Source of the DNA: Myxococcales bacterium
GTDB lineage: Bacteria; Myxococcota_A; Bradymonadia; UBA7976; UBA1532
Direction: 5' to 3'
Length of the DNA stretch: 64,000 bases
Assembly: GCA_020633465.1 (NCBI GenBank)
Contig: JACKDN010000013.1
Span: 124,001 to 188,000 of the forward strand
The notes beneath the pieces were generated by a model. The model saw only the letters and a list, made by a program, of their open reading frames with translations, ran no database searches and was not told the DNA's origin. Shown piece after piece: positions 8,298-17,970 of this stretch. Within the stretch, counting starts at the first letter, position 1. Each line of letters opens with the position of its first letter. The position numbers were made by a program, and so were the translations under genes.

Positions 8298-9473
8298 GTG
8301 GCGACGAGGCGGTGGGCGGCGACGGTGGTGATGCTGGGCGCGCTCGGCTGCGATGACGGCGGGGCGGACAGCGCGGTGGTGGACGCGGCGCCGGCGCGGG
8401 CCGACGCGGCCGCGTCGTTGGACGCCGCGGTGGCGCCGGACGTCGGGCCCGTGGCGGACGCCGAGCCCTTCGATCTCGCGCTGCTCGGGCCCTTCGACGC
8501 GGTGCCCTACGCCGACGCCCGGGCCGACGCCGCGCCGCCGCCCGCGGACGCCGGTCCCGGGCCCTGCACCGACGAGCCCCCGATGACCGCGCAGATGTGG
8601 CGGCGGCCCCTGGACTCGCCCGACGTGGTCGACGACGGCGCGCCGCATCACTCGGCGGTCGATCCGGTGGTCAACCCGGACCAGCCGATCACGCTCGACG
8701 GCAAGTTCGCCTACGGCACCTTCAGCCGCGACCTGCGGCACGAGCGGGTGCACGTGTGGGTGCGCTTCGACGACTGCCATTGGACGCCGGTGGGCACCGG
8801 CGACACCGACGGCGACGGGCGGGTGAGCGTCGCGGTGCCGGTGGCCGAGCCGCTGGCGCCCGGCCGCTACGCCTACCGCATGGTGGTGGGCGGTGATCTC
8901 AGCGCGGCGCGCGGCGACATCTGGGTGGTGCCGCCCAACAAGCAGGCCGTGGTGTTCGACATCGACGGCACGCTGACCGTGAGCGACCGCGAGCTGTTCG
9001 AGGAGATCCTGCTCGGCCACGACCCCGAGCCCTACCCGGGCGGCGTGGACGTCACCGCCCGCTACGCCGAGCAGGGCTACCTGGTGGTCTACATGACCGG
9101 GCGGCCCTACTTCCTCAACCCGGCCTCGCGCGCGTGGCTCGAGCGGCACGGCTACCCCCCCGGGCCCCTGCGCACGACGGACAGCGTCGCCGACACCGCG
9201 CCGACCCGCGGCTTCGTCGGGGCCTACAAGCTGGCCTGGCTGCGCCACCTGCGCGATCCCTTCGATGGCCCCGGCCTGGCGCTGGTCCACGCCTACGGCA
9301 ACTCGACCACCGACATCTGCGCCTACGCCGAGGCGGGCATCCCGCCGAGCGTCACGTGGATCATCGGCCCCCACGGCGGCGAGGCCTGCGACGATTACCC
9401 GCCGACCAACGCGCTCGTCGACTACCCCAGCCACCTGCCGTCGCTGGCCGACCTGCCGCCCGCGATGCCCTGA
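8298..9473 (+). CDS. Lipoprotein with LNS2/lipin-like HAD phosphatase domain
   Basis: An exported lipoprotein of 391 residues. The lipobox LGALGC is followed by an Asp/Ala/Pro-rich spacer of about 80 residues, a beta-rich region, then a HAD-fold domain. The HAD nucleophile motif reads VFDIDGTLTVSD, the form typical of the LNS2 domain of eukaryotic lipins and PITP/Nir proteins. Motif II is YMTGRPYFL, the motif III lysine lies in GAYKLAWLRHL, and the final acidic loop is AYGNSTTDICAYAEAG. Eukaryotic lipins dephosphorylate phosphatidate, and this protein would act outside the cytoplasmic membrane. The GTG start follows GGAGGGGCGAG. Phosphatase activity looks possible since the DxD pair is intact; the lipid substrate is inference. 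Confidence 0.8.
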   Translation: MATRRWAATVVMLGALGCDDGGADSAVVDAAPARADAAASLDAAVAPDVGPVADAEPFDLALLGPFDAVPYADARADAAPPPADAGPGPCTDEPPMTAQMWRRPLDSPDVVDDGAPHHSAVDPVVNPDQPITLDGKFAYGTFSRDLRHERVHVWVRFDDCHWTPVGTGDTDGDGRVSVAVPVAEPLAPGRYAYRMVVGGDLSAARGDIWVVPPNKQAVVFDIDGTLTVSDRELFEEILLGHDPEPYPGGVDVTARYAEQGYLVVYMTGRPYFLNPASRAWLERHGYPPGPLRTTDSVADTAPTRGFVGAYKLAWLRHLRDPFDGPGLALVHAYGNSTTDICAYAEAGIPPSVTWIIGPHGGEACDDYPPTNALVDYPSHLPSLADLPPAMP

Positions 9474-9547
9474 CCGGATCGGCCCCGCCTCGGCCCTTTT
9501 CTTTACTTCGCGCCGCCCCGATCCATGATGGTAGGTGGAGGTGCGAT

Positions 9548-10633
9548 ATGTACGTTTCACGGCTCACGCTCATCGCCACCCTGGCCACGCTCGCGCTGTG
9601 CGGCTGCGACGACGACGGCTCGCCGCTGTCGAAGGTCGACGAGGGGGGCGGCCCGCCGGCCGGCGAACCGGGCGGCGCCGCCGGCGACGTGCCGCCGGCG
9701 CCGCGCCCGCCGCCCGCCGAGGCGCCCGACACCCCGACGCCCAGCGACACGCCGCCGCCGACGCCCACCGACCGGGCCGATGTCCGGCTCGACGACGTGT
9801 GGGGCGAGGGCGTCGAGATCGACGTCGAGGAGCTGCGCTGGGCGACCGACGGCGAGCTGCTGTTCCGCGTCGGCCTGACCGATCCGGCCACCGGCGAGAC
9901 GGTCGCCGCCGACGCCCGCCACTTCCGCTTCGCCGAGGACGACGTGCCGCTGGGGGCCGAGGCCTTCTACGACGTGCAGCGCGCGAAGGATCTGCGCGTC
10001 GTGCTCGTGCTCGACCTGTCGCGCAGCATCCTCGAGGCGGACGCCCTCGAGCCCCTGCGCGGCGCCGCGCGCGCCCTGGTCGAGTCGCTGCCGCGCGAGG
10101 CCCGCGTGTCGATCGTCGGCTTCGCCACCGATCACGAGCTGCTGGTCGACTTCACCGCCGACGCCGCCGAGGTGCTGGACGTCATCGACCGTCTGCGCCC
10201 CCAAGAGGGCACCGCCGGCCGCTTCACCAACCTCTGGGGTGCGGTGCGCTTCGCCGCCGACCACCTGACCACCGAGCGCGAGGGGAGCCGCGCCATCGTC
10301 GTCTTCTCGGACGGGCGCGACAACGTGGCCGAGGCCGATCTGCCGACCGCCCTGGACGTGGTCGACCTCGTCGACGCGACGGTCTACGCGGTGGGCCTCG
10401 GCGCCGACGTCGACACCGACGGGCTGGCGCGCCTGGCGGGGGGCGACCGCGTGACGATGACCAGCGATCCCGCGGCCCTCGCCGAGGTGTTCGGCGACAT
10501 CGGCAGCCGGCTCGGCGAGTGGCTGACGGTCACCTACGTCACCCCGAAGCGGCGGGGGCGGCACACGCTGGACGTGACGATCGAGGTCGCGCGTGGGGCG
10601 GCCGGCTTCCGCGCGAGCTTCTCGCTGCCCTGA
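9548..10633 (+). CDS. Lipoprotein with von Willebrand factor A domain
   Basis: A 361-residue lipoprotein. The signal peptide ends at a CGC lipobox (about residue 18-20) and a Pro/Gly/Asp-rich linker runs to about residue 75. Next come a short beta domain and a VWA domain opening with the metal-ion-dependent adhesion motif DLSRS (DxSxS), with VVFSDGRDN supplying the later acidic residue. VWA domains bind proteins through a divalent metal, so a surface adhesion or scaffold role is likely. GGTGGAGGT at 9533-9541 supports the ATG at 9548. It is co-directional with the LNS2 lipoprotein 74 bases upstream and may be co-transcribed. It ends at a hairpin shared with the convergent hybrid kinase. Confidence 0.85.
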   Translation: MYVSRLTLIATLATLALCGCDDDGSPLSKVDEGGGPPAGEPGGAAGDVPPAPRPPPAEAPDTPTPSDTPPPTPTDRADVRLDDVWGEGVEIDVEELRWATDGELLFRVGLTDPATGETVAADARHFRFAEDDVPLGAEAFYDVQRAKDLRVVLVLDLSRSILEADALEPLRGAARALVESLPREARVSIVGFATDHELLVDFTADAAEVLDVIDRLRPQEGTAGRFTNLWGAVRFAADHLTTEREGSRAIVVFSDGRDNVAEADLPTALDVVDLVDATVYAVGLGADVDTDGLARLAGGDRVTMTSDPAALAEVFGDIGSRLGEWLTVTYVTPKRRGRHTLDVTIEVARGAAGFRASFSLP

Positions 10634-10634
10634 C

Positions 10635-10649
10635 CGGCCGCTTCGGCCG
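10635..10649. terminator. Short hairpin between convergent genes
   Basis: CGGCCG at 10635-10640 and again at 10644-10649 form a 6-bp GC stem with a 3-base loop, two bases after the VWA gene stop and just outside the convergent kinase stop at 10656. There is no T-tract, so it is a modest candidate for a bidirectional terminator. Confidence 0.4.
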
Positions 10650-10655
10650 AGGCCG

Positions 10656-13600
10656 TCAGTCGACGGCGGGCGGCTCGACGGCCGTCGGCAGCGTGAACGT
10701 GAAGCGCGTGCCGGCCTCGTCCGAGGCGGCCCACACCAGCCCGCCCAGGTGGCGCACCAGCTCGTCGACGATCGACAGCCCGAGGCCGGTGGACTTGTGG
10801 CCTCCGGCGCTCTTGGCGCCGCGCGCGTAGGGGTCGAAGAGGACGTCGAGCTGGGCCGCCGGGATGGGGCGGCCCTGGTTGGCGACCTCGACCTCGACGA
10901 AGGCGGCGTCGGCGCGCGGCCTCAGCGGCACCACGCGTCGGAACTGCGCGGCGGCGGCCGAGCGCACGCGCTCGAAGGCCGACGCGGGCCCGGCGTCGGC
11001 CCGCACGCGCACGCTCACCCGCACCTCGGTGTGGCCGGGCGCGTGCTTCAGCGCGTTGAACAGCAGGTTGTCCAGCACGATGCGCACCTGATCGGGCACC
11101 GACGAGGCCAGCGGCGGATCGTCGTCGGCGGCGATGACGAAGCTCAGCTCGCGCAGGCGCGCCACCACGTCGAGGCCGCGCACGTGCTCGGTCACCAGGG
11201 CCCGCAGATCGGTCGGCTCGGGCGCCTCGTGCGCGACGCCCTCGTCGATGCGCGACAGCTCGAGCGTGTGGTCGATCATCGAGCGCATGCGGCCGGCGGA
11301 CGCGTCGATCTCGACCGCGATCTCGGCCACCTCGTCGGGCGGCAGATCCAGGCCCAGCACGCTGGCGTTGGCGCTGATGGCGGTCAGCGGCGTCCGGAAG
11401 TCGTGCACCATGGTGGCCAGCAGGCGCGCGCGGTACTGCTGCTCGGCGTACAGGCGCGCGTTGTCGATGGCCATGCCGACGAAGCGCGACAGGCTGACGA
11501 GCAGCTCGAGCTCGTCCTCGAGCACCTCGACCGGGCGCCGGCTGTCCAGGTAGATGGCGCCCAGGACGCGGTCGTCGGCCAGGATGGGGACGCCGACCAG
11601 GGCGCGCAGGCCCAGCATCAGCACGCTGCGGCGCGCCGCGAAGGTCGTGTCGACCTGGGTGTCGCGCACCAGCACCGGCCGCCGCCCGGTGCGCAGCTGA
11701 TCGAGCAGGCTGGCGCTGATCGGCAGGGGGTGACCGGGTCCGGCCCAGGAGAGCCCCTCGACCACGGCGCGCTCGACGCCGCCGTCGGGGCCGAAGAGCG
11801 CGACGACGCCGCGCTCGGCGTTGAAGTGCTCGGTCAGGCGATCGAGGACCAGCGGCGCCAGGGTGTCGAGCTCGAGGGTGCGACCGAAGGCGAGCCCGAG
11901 ATCGACCAGCAGATCACCGCGGCTGGCGCGGCGGGCCAGCTGGCCGCGCGCCTGGCGGACGGCGGCGGACAGGCGCCGCGCGTCGTCGACGTCCAGCCGG
12001 GCGCCGAGCCGGGTGAGCACCTGCAGGGCGTGATCCGCCGCCGCGGCGGCATCGTCCAGGCGGTCGACGGCGAGGCACGCGGCCCCGACCGCCAGCCGGC
12101 CCAGCGCCTGCTCGTAGGGTCCACCGTGTCGATCGAGCAACACCTGCGCGGCCTCCGCGGCGCGCAGCGCGTCGCCGGTCCGGCCTCGCGCGCCGAGCAC
12201 CAGCGCCTCGATGCGGCGCGCCAGCCCGACCTCGAGCGGCACCTCGTCCCGGCGCGGATCCTCGCGGACGCGCCGGGCCCGCTGCTCGGCCTCGTCCAGA
12301 TCACCCGCCAACAGCGCGCGCTCGGCGAGCCGGCGCTCGACCTCGAGGCGGTCATGGTGGGCGCCGAGCGCCTCGAGACGGCCGAGGGCGTCGATCAGCG
12401 TCGCGCGCGCCTCGGTCAGATCGCCCGCCCGCATCTGCGCCTCGCCGAGGTTGCCCAGCGCGACCGGGACGATGCGGGTGTAGCGGGCCTCTTCGGCCAG
12501 GCGCAGCGTGGCGCGAAAGTGCCCGGCGGCCGTCTCGGGCTCGCCGAGGCGGAGGACGATGAAGCCGAGGTTGTTCGTCGCGTTGGCCAGCTCGACCGGA
12601 TCGCCGGTCCGCGCGCACACCAGCCGGAACTCTTCGCAGGCCGCGCGCGCGCCGGCCCAGTCGCCCAGCGCGTGCCGGGCCATGGTCAGGTTGTTGAGGC
12701 TCTTCGCCAGCTCGGGCACGCGCCCCAGGCGTCGGTTCGTCTCGACGGCCTCGACGAGCGCCGCCTCGGCGCTCGTCGCGTCGCCCCCGTAGGCGGCGAT
12801 GGCGCCCAGCGAGCGCAGCAGGTCGGCCCTGACCGCGGGCGCGGTGGCCTCGGGGTGGCCCAGGCCGCGCTCGACGAGGGCGCGCGCGGCGCTCAGGTCG
12901 CCCTGCTGCCACGTGGCGGTGGCCCAGAGGTGCAGGGCCGCCACCTGCAGGGCGGACGGCTGGCCTTCGTCGGCCAGGATGCGCGCCGTCGCGAGGGCGC
13001 GCTCGCGATCGCCGGTCCACAGCTGGGCCTGCGCTCGCAGGAGACGGGCGCCGGGCGTCGCGGGCGGGTGCCGCTCGAAGTGGCGCAGCGCGGCGGCGTG
13101 CTCGCCGGCGCGTACCAGCGCCTCGCCGAGCGCCTCGACCACGGTCGGATCGTCGCCTTCGTCCAGGCACGCTTCGAGCGCTGCGTGGGCGAGGTCGGGC
13201 TCGCCGCGCGCGAGGTGGGCCTCGGCGCGCAGGCGCGCGGCGATGGACCGGTCCAGCTGTCCATCGGCCGCGGACAACAGGGTGAGCGCGCGATCCGACA
13301 AGCCCGCGCCGCTCAGCGCCCGTGCGGCCGCCGTGACGGACTCGGCCGCGACGGGCAGGCCGGCGTGGGCTCGATGCCACGTCTGCTCGGTCGCGTCGTC
13401 GCTCAGCGTTCGGGCGAGCGCGGCGTGCAATGCCCGGCGATCGGCCGGGGGCAGGCCGCTCAGCGCGGCCGCGCCGAGGGCGGCGGCGAGCAGGTGCTCG
13501 GTCTCCTCCCGATCGACGCGGACGAGGCCCCGGGCGACCAGCGGATCGCGGATGCCGAGGTCGACGTCGACCTCGGACAGCACCGCGGCCGGCGCGCGGC

Positions 13601-15215
13601 CGTGCAGCGCGCCCAGGACCGCGAGCCGGCGTCGCGCCGGTCGCGTCAGCGACGTCAGCAGCGTGCCGGTCGGATCGGCAGCGCGGGTGATGACGGTCAG
13701 GCCGTCGCGGAGGAGCCGATCCCGGTCCGCGGTCCACCGGCCGCCACGACGCACGAGCAGCTGCGCGTCGGCCAGCGCCGAGAGCGACGCCAGCAGGTGG
13801 CCCATCCGCTCGACGCCGGACTCGGCCAGCAGCTGCCCGACGGCGTCGATGACCTCGGCGGGCGCGTCGAGCCGCTCGCTCAGGGCGGCGTGGCGGGCGG
13901 CGCCGTCGAGGGGGGGCACGGCGAAGGTCCGCGCGCCCGGCGTCGGGCGGGCGTCGGCGGATCCCGTGACGAGGCCGATCACGGGGGCCACGCGCGCCGC
14001 GGCGGCGAGCACCTCGAGCGTGCGGGCCCGGCGGCCGGCGTCCTCGGTGGAGAGATCGACCAGCACGACGAGGGGGCGCGGCGCGGCCGCGGCGACGAGC
14101 GCCTCGAGCACCGCGCCGGCGAGCGCCGAGTCATCGCCGTCCGACAGGCCCAGCGCACGACCGAGCGCGTGGAGCGTCGGCGCGCCGGCCTCGGAGTCCA
14201 CCAGCAGGGCGGCGGCGCCCGCCAGGACGGACTCGGCGGCCGCGCGCATGGCGGCCGACGATCGGCACACGCGGCCGGGACCGATCCACTCGACGAGCAC
14301 CCCGCGGCCGTCCCTGACGGCGGCGCGCGCGACGCGGGTCGCGTCCGCGCCCACGATGTCGCACGCGCCCTGCAGGCGGTGGGAAGGCGGCTCGGGCGGC
14401 GCTCCGCCGAGGGCGCGCTCCAGCGCCTCGACCGCGTCGTCCGTCGAGGCGAAGCGGTCGATGGGCGCCCGGGCCAACAGCCGCCGCAGGACGGCGGCGA
14501 GGTCGGGCCGGCTCGGGAGATCGAGATCGGGCGTGCCGGTCAGGTGAGCGTCCACCAAGCGATCCGCTGGCACGCCGGCGAAGAGGGGTCGGCGAACACA
14601 GAGGGCGTGGACGAGACACCCGAGCGCGTAGCGGTCGGACGCCGGATCCGGGGCGCCGCCCCTGAGCCGCTCGGGGGCCGCGAAGCCCACCGTCGCGGGC
14701 ACCGCGCCGGTGAGCGCGTCGGCGCCGAGATCGAGCAGCTTCGGGCGGGCCGGCGAGCCGCCGAGGACCACGTTGCCCGGGCTGAGATCACCGTGCACGC
14801 GCCGATGGGCGTGCAGGGCGGCGACCGCGCGGGCGAGGTCGAGCGCGACGCGATCGGCCACCGCGGCGGAAGGCGGGATCCAGGTCTCGAGCGTGGGCCC
14901 GTCGGCGAGGTCGGAGACCAACACCAGGCGACCGGCGACGTCGCGGGTGAGGTGGCGCGCGGCGATCAGCCCCGGGTGACGGACGGCCAGGCCCAGGCGG
15001 AACGCGGCCGCCAGGCCCGGCTCGTCGGCGCGGGTGCGCGCCACCTTCAACGCCGCCGGGCGATCCGCGCCCAACGCCGTCGCGGCGTACACGACGCCCG
15101 ACGCGCCGGCGCCGAGGCGCGCGCCGCGTCGGTAGCCCGGGACATCTGCCCACGCATCCGGGTCGATTCGAAGGGGAGCCGCCACGTGCCCTCGCTGCGC
15201 TGCGTAGGTGTTCAT
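10656..15215 (-). CDS. Hybrid Ser/Thr kinase-TPR-GAF-histidine kinase
   Basis: A 1519-residue cytoplasmic signalling protein resembling the HstK-type hybrids of cyanobacteria and myxobacteria. An N-terminal eukaryotic-type kinase (about residues 25-270) has the glycine loop LGAGASG (34-40), Lys57, catalytic HGDLSPGN (141-148) and DLG (162-164) in place of HRD and DFG. A STAND/AAA-like region (about 290-560) follows, whose expected Walker A reads WIGPGRVCRSS and lacks the lysine. Next are about 450 residues of TPR-like helices, a GAF domain (about 1100-1250) and a HisKA/HATPase_c module with phospho-acceptor His near residue 1271 (MVHDFRTPL), N-box LDNLLFNALKHAP and STGLGLSIV. The ATG at 15215 lacks a clear ribosome site; GTG at 15185 is an alternative. 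No response regulator is adjacent, so its phosphotransfer partner is elsewhere. Confidence 0.9.
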   Translation of the reverse strand: MNTYAAQRGHVAAPLRIDPDAWADVPGYRRGARLGAGASGVVYAATALGADRPAALKVARTRADEPGLAAAFRLGLAVRHPGLIAARHLTRDVAGRLVLVSDLADGPTLETWIPPSAAVADRVALDLARAVAALHAHRRVHGDLSPGNVVLGGSPARPKLLDLGADALTGAVPATVGFAAPERLRGGAPDPASDRYALGCLVHALCVRRPLFAGVPADRLVDAHLTGTPDLDLPSRPDLAAVLRRLLARAPIDRFASTDDAVEALERALGGAPPEPPSHRLQGACDIVGADATRVARAAVRDGRGVLVEWIGPGRVCRSSAAMRAAAESVLAGAAALLVDSEAGAPTLHALGRALGLSDGDDSALAGAVLEALVAAAAPRPLVVLVDLSTEDAGRRARTLEVLAAAARVAPVIGLVTGSADARPTPGARTFAVPPLDGAARHAALSERLDAPAEVIDAVGQLLAESGVERMGHLLASLSALADAQLLVRRGGRWTADRDRLLRDGLTVITRAADPTGTLLTSLTRPARRRLAVLGALHGRAPAAVLSEVDVDLGIRDPLVARGLVRVDREETEHLLAAALGAAALSGLPPADRRALHAALARTLSDDATEQTWHRAHAGLPVAAESVTAAARALSGAGLSDRALTLLSAADGQLDRSIAARLRAEAHLARGEPDLAHAALEACLDEGDDPTVVEALGEALVRAGEHAAALRHFERHPPATPGARLLRAQAQLWTGDRERALATARILADEGQPSALQVAALHLWATATWQQGDLSAARALVERGLGHPEATAPAVRADLLRSLGAIAAYGGDATSAEAALVEAVETNRRLGRVPELAKSLNNLTMARHALGDWAGARAACEEFRLVCARTGDPVELANATNNLGFIVLRLGEPETAAGHFRATLRLAEEARYTRIVPVALGNLGEAQMRAGDLTEARATLIDALGRLEALGAHHDRLEVERRLAERALLAGDLDEAEQRARRVREDPRRDEVPLEVGLARRIEALVLGARGRTGDALRAAEAAQVLLDRHGGPYEQALGRLAVGAACLAVDRLDDAAAAADHALQVLTRLGARLDVDDARRLSAAVRQARGQLARRASRGDLLVDLGLAFGRTLELDTLAPLVLDRLTEHFNAERGVVALFGPDGGVERAVVEGLSWAGPGHPLPISASLLDQLRTGRRPVLVRDTQVDTTFAARRSVLMLGLRALVGVPILADDRVLGAIYLDSRRPVEVLEDELELLVSLSRFVGMAIDNARLYAEQQYRARLLATMVHDFRTPLTAISANASVLGLDLPPDEVAEIAVEIDASAGRMRSMIDHTLELSRIDEGVAHEAPEPTDLRALVTEHVRGLDVVARLRELSFVIAADDDPPLASSVPDQVRIVLDNLLFNALKHAPGHTEVRVSVRVRADAGPASAFERVRSAAAAQFRRVVPLRPRADAAFVEVEVANQGRPIPAAQLDVLFDPYARGAKSAGGHKSTGLGLSIVDELVRHLGGLVWAASDEAGTRFTFTLPTAVEPPAVD

Positions 15216-15312
15216 CGGACGGCGGTCCGTCCCGCTCGGAGGGGGGGTCGGCGCGCACCCGACTGGTGTGGAGACATTGGAGGATATGACGTATGGCGGG
15301 CAGGAGGTCGCC

Positions 15313-17427
15313 ATGGCTCGGTTCCAACGCTTCGGTCGTCTGCTGCTCGCCGGATCGCTGCTGGTCGCGCTCGGCCTGCCTCGAAGCGCGCGGGCCGGGG
15401 GTCCGCGGCTGCTCGACGAGCTCACCGGGGATCTGTTGTCGGCGCTCTTGGAGGGCGACCTCATCGTTCAGCGGGCCCAGCGTCGCGGCCCGCCGCTGGA
15501 CGTGCTGCTGGGGCTGCCGGAGGTGGTCCGCGAGCGGCTGCTGGTGGTCGACGCCCTGCAGGGTCCCGGCGCGGCGCTGGTGAAGGTGCCCCTGGGCACG
15601 CCCGCGGCGGACGTGCTGACGCGCCTCAACCGCATCCCCGGCGTCCACGCCTTCCCCAACGCGCGCGCGCGTCCGTCGGCGTCGGGCGTGGTACTCGACC
15701 CCGCGGCCGGCGGCGCCGATCCGGCGGTCGCGGCCGTCGCGCGCCTGGCCGACGCCTGGGGCGCGGGCCCCGCGGCGCCGGTGCGGGTGGCGGTGCTGGA
15801 CACCGGCATCGCCTGGCGCGGCGACCGGCGCCTGTCGACCTTCGGGCCGAACGTGCGCTTCGAGGCGCCCTACGACGCCCTGGTGCCGGGCGGCCACGCC
15901 GACGACGACAACCAGCACGGCACCTACCTCACCAGCGTGGCGGCGGCGGCGATCAACGGGCCGGTGACGTTCATCCCGGTGCGGGTGCTGGACGCCGACG
16001 GGGACGGCCACGAGTTCGCGGTCGTCAAGGGCCTGCTGCACGCGATCGATCAGGGCGCCGACGTCGTCAACCTGAGCCTGACCTTCGGCCCCGAGTACAC
16101 GCCCTCGGACCTGATGGTGGACGCGCTGAAGGCCGCCGAGGAGGCGGGCGTGGTGGTGGTGGCCGCCACCGGCAACGACGGCGACGAGGCGGTGGGGTAT
16201 CCGGCCGCGTTCCCGACGGTGCTGGCGGTGGGCGCGACCGATCTGCGCGGCCGGCCGACGGCCTACGGCAACGCGGGGCCGGCGATGGACGTGGTGGCGC
16301 CCGGCGGCGGCGACGACGCGGCGGTGAGCGGGGTGCCCGCGCGGACGATCGCGTGGCAGCAGCCCGGGCGGGAGGCGTTGGTGCGCATGTCGGGCACGTC
16401 GACGGCGGTCGCGGTGGTGACCGGCATCGCCGCGCTGATGCGCGCGCACGGCCCCGAGCTGGACGCGGCCGCGGTGCGCAACCTGCTGCGGGCGACGGCC
16501 CGCGACGTCGGGCCGCGGGGCTTCGATCCGGTGGCCGGGATGGGCGTGGTGGACGCCGGGCGGGCGCTGCGCGCGGCGCGCTACGCGGCGCGCTGGCCCT
16601 GGGGATCGGCGGGCCGCGCGGCGCAGGGCGAGGTGCTGGCGGCCAACGTGTCGCCCTTCATCGAGACGGTGATCGATCGGGACGGCAAGCCGGCGCGGCG
16701 CCTGGTGGCGCTGGTACAGGTCTTCGACGCGTCGCGCCGGGCCGTGCCGCGCGCGGCCGTGCACGTCGCGGCGCTCGGCTCGTCGCGGGCCAGCCTGCGC
16801 TGCGTCACCGACGGCAGCGGCCGCTGCGTCGTCGAGGGCGAGCTGATCAAGGGCTCGGAGGGCGAGCCCTTGCTGTTCGCCGCGCGGGTCGACCGGGTGG
16901 TGCGCGGGCGGACGCGGGCGGTCGTGCCGCTGCCCGCGCTGCACCTCGGCGCGTCGCGGGTGGGTGAGATGGTCCAGAAGGGGGGCCCCGAGACGACGCT
17001 GGTGGTGTCCGCGTTCGAGGCCAGCACCCCGGGCGCCGACAGCCTGCTGGCCGGGCGGTCGCTCGAGAAGGCCTTCACCGCGCGCTCGGTGAGCCACGCG
17101 ACCCTGGGCAGCGAGCTGGTGTTCGTGTTCGACCGCTCGGTGTGGCGGTCGATCAACCGTGATCCGGGCGTGGTGACGATCGAGGGCGGGCTGGCGCTGG
17201 CGTCGACCCGCGGCGGTGAGCCGCTGTTCTGGGCCAACGACGCCGCCGACGGCACGGGGTTCATGGCGTCGGGCATGGTGTTGTTCGGGCGCGACGACGC
17301 GCAGACCTTCGACCGCGTGCACCAGCAGTGGTACGGCAGCCGCTGGTCCAACGTGCGCGAGATGGTGGAGGGCGTCGGCTTCCGCCCGATGATGCTGTTC
17401 CAGCAGTCCTTCCGGCGCGCGTTCTGA
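15313..17427 (+). CDS. Secreted subtilisin-like (S8) serine protease
   Basis: A 704-residue exported peptidase with AGGAGGT at 15302-15308 before the ATG and a signal peptide ending near residue 27 (RSARA). An inhibitor-like prodomain of about 125 residues precedes the S8 catalytic domain, where the triad is visible: Asp163 in VLDTGIA, His202 in NQHGTYL and Ser363 in MSGTSTA, plus the oxyanion Asn in ATGNDGD. The C-terminal 270 residues are beta-rich with no recognised domain and may target or regulate the enzyme. GTSTA replaces the commoner GTSMA. It diverges from the hybrid kinase across a 97-base gap, so both may respond to the same promoter region. Confidence 0.9.
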   Translation: MARFQRFGRLLLAGSLLVALGLPRSARAGGPRLLDELTGDLLSALLEGDLIVQRAQRRGPPLDVLLGLPEVVRERLLVVDALQGPGAALVKVPLGTPAADVLTRLNRIPGVHAFPNARARPSASGVVLDPAAGGADPAVAAVARLADAWGAGPAAPVRVAVLDTGIAWRGDRRLSTFGPNVRFEAPYDALVPGGHADDDNQHGTYLTSVAAAAINGPVTFIPVRVLDADGDGHEFAVVKGLLHAIDQGADVVNLSLTFGPEYTPSDLMVDALKAAEEAGVVVVAATGNDGDEAVGYPAAFPTVLAVGATDLRGRPTAYGNAGPAMDVVAPGGGDDAAVSGVPARTIAWQQPGREALVRMSGTSTAVAVVTGIAALMRAHGPELDAAAVRNLLRATARDVGPRGFDPVAGMGVVDAGRALRAARYAARWPWGSAGRAAQGEVLAANVSPFIETVIDRDGKPARRLVALVQVFDASRRAVPRAAVHVAALGSSRASLRCVTDGSGRCVVEGELIKGSEGEPLLFAARVDRVVRGRTRAVVPLPALHLGASRVGEMVQKGGPETTLVVSAFEASTPGADSLLAGRSLEKAFTARSVSHATLGSELVFVFDRSVWRSINRDPGVVTIEGGLALASTRGGEPLFWANDAADGTGFMASGMVLFGRDDAQTFDRVHQQWYGSRWSNVREMVEGVGFRPMMLFQQSFRRAF

Positions 17428-17442
17428 GCCGGTGAGCGGCCG

Positions 17443-17970
17443 CTACCCGGGCAGGCCGAGCGCCTCGGCGAGGCGGGCGACGGCGGCGTCGACGGACAGG
17501 CGGCCGGTGTCGAGGATCACCAGCGGGTGGTCGGGCGGCTCGTAGGGCGCCGTCGCGCCGGGCAGGTGGGGCAGCTCGCCAGCGTCGGCGCGCGCGTACA
17601 GGCCCTTGGGGTCGCGCGCGCGGAGCGTCTCGGGGTCACACGTGAGCAGCACCTCGTGGAAGCGGGGCACGCTCCGGCGCAGCGGCGCCCGGTGCGCGCG
17701 CCGGCTGGCGGTGGCGCTGATCAGCACCGTGCAGCCCCCCTCGGCCGCGCGGCGCGCCAGGTGCGCGACGGCGCCGTAGAAACGATGCCGGTCGGCGTCG
17801 TCGTAGCCCGCTTCGGGCATCAGCACGGGCCGCAGGTCGTCGCTGTCCAGCCAGAGGACCGCCAGATTGGCGGCCCGCAGGCGCGTGTTCAGGGCGGCGG
17901 CGAGGGTGGTCTTGCCCGACGCTGGCGGGCCGGTCAGCCAGATGACCGCGCTGTGCAGCGGGTGGGTCAT
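17443..17970 (-). CDS. P-loop kinase of the adenylylsulfate kinase family
   Basis: A 175-residue nucleotide-dependent kinase. The Walker A is GPPASGKTT (residues 14-22), and a DSDDLR motif follows as in APS kinases. Near the C-terminus KGLYARADAGELPHLPG and YEPP match the lid of CysC closely. The middle segment that in CysC reads SPYRADR is instead ISATASRRAHR, so sulfate activation is doubtful, and no ATP sulfurylase is nearby. Its start overlaps the stop of the APH-like phosphotransferase by 4 bases. That pairing recalls proteins in which a phosphotransferase and a P-loop kinase are fused, so the two likely act together on one substrate. Confidence 0.8.
   Translation of the reverse strand: MTHPLHSAVIWLTGPPASGKTTLAAALNTRLRAANLAVLWLDSDDLRPVLMPEAGYDDADRHRFYGAVAHLARRAAEGGCTVLISATASRRAHRAPLRRSVPRFHEVLLTCDPETLRARDPKGLYARADAGELPHLPGATAPYEPPDHPLVILDTGRLSVDAAVARLAEALGLPG

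Noticed and set aside
10593..16967. A 2124-codon open frame on the plus strand opposite the hybrid kinase and into the protease
   Set aside because: Stop codons are rare in antisense frames at this GC content; its translation is low-complexity Gly/Arg/Ala/Gln and it conflicts with two genes full of catalytic motifs.
17443..17970. Assimilatory APS kinase (cysC)
   Set aside because: The central CysC motif is altered and no sulfate-activation genes are adjacent.
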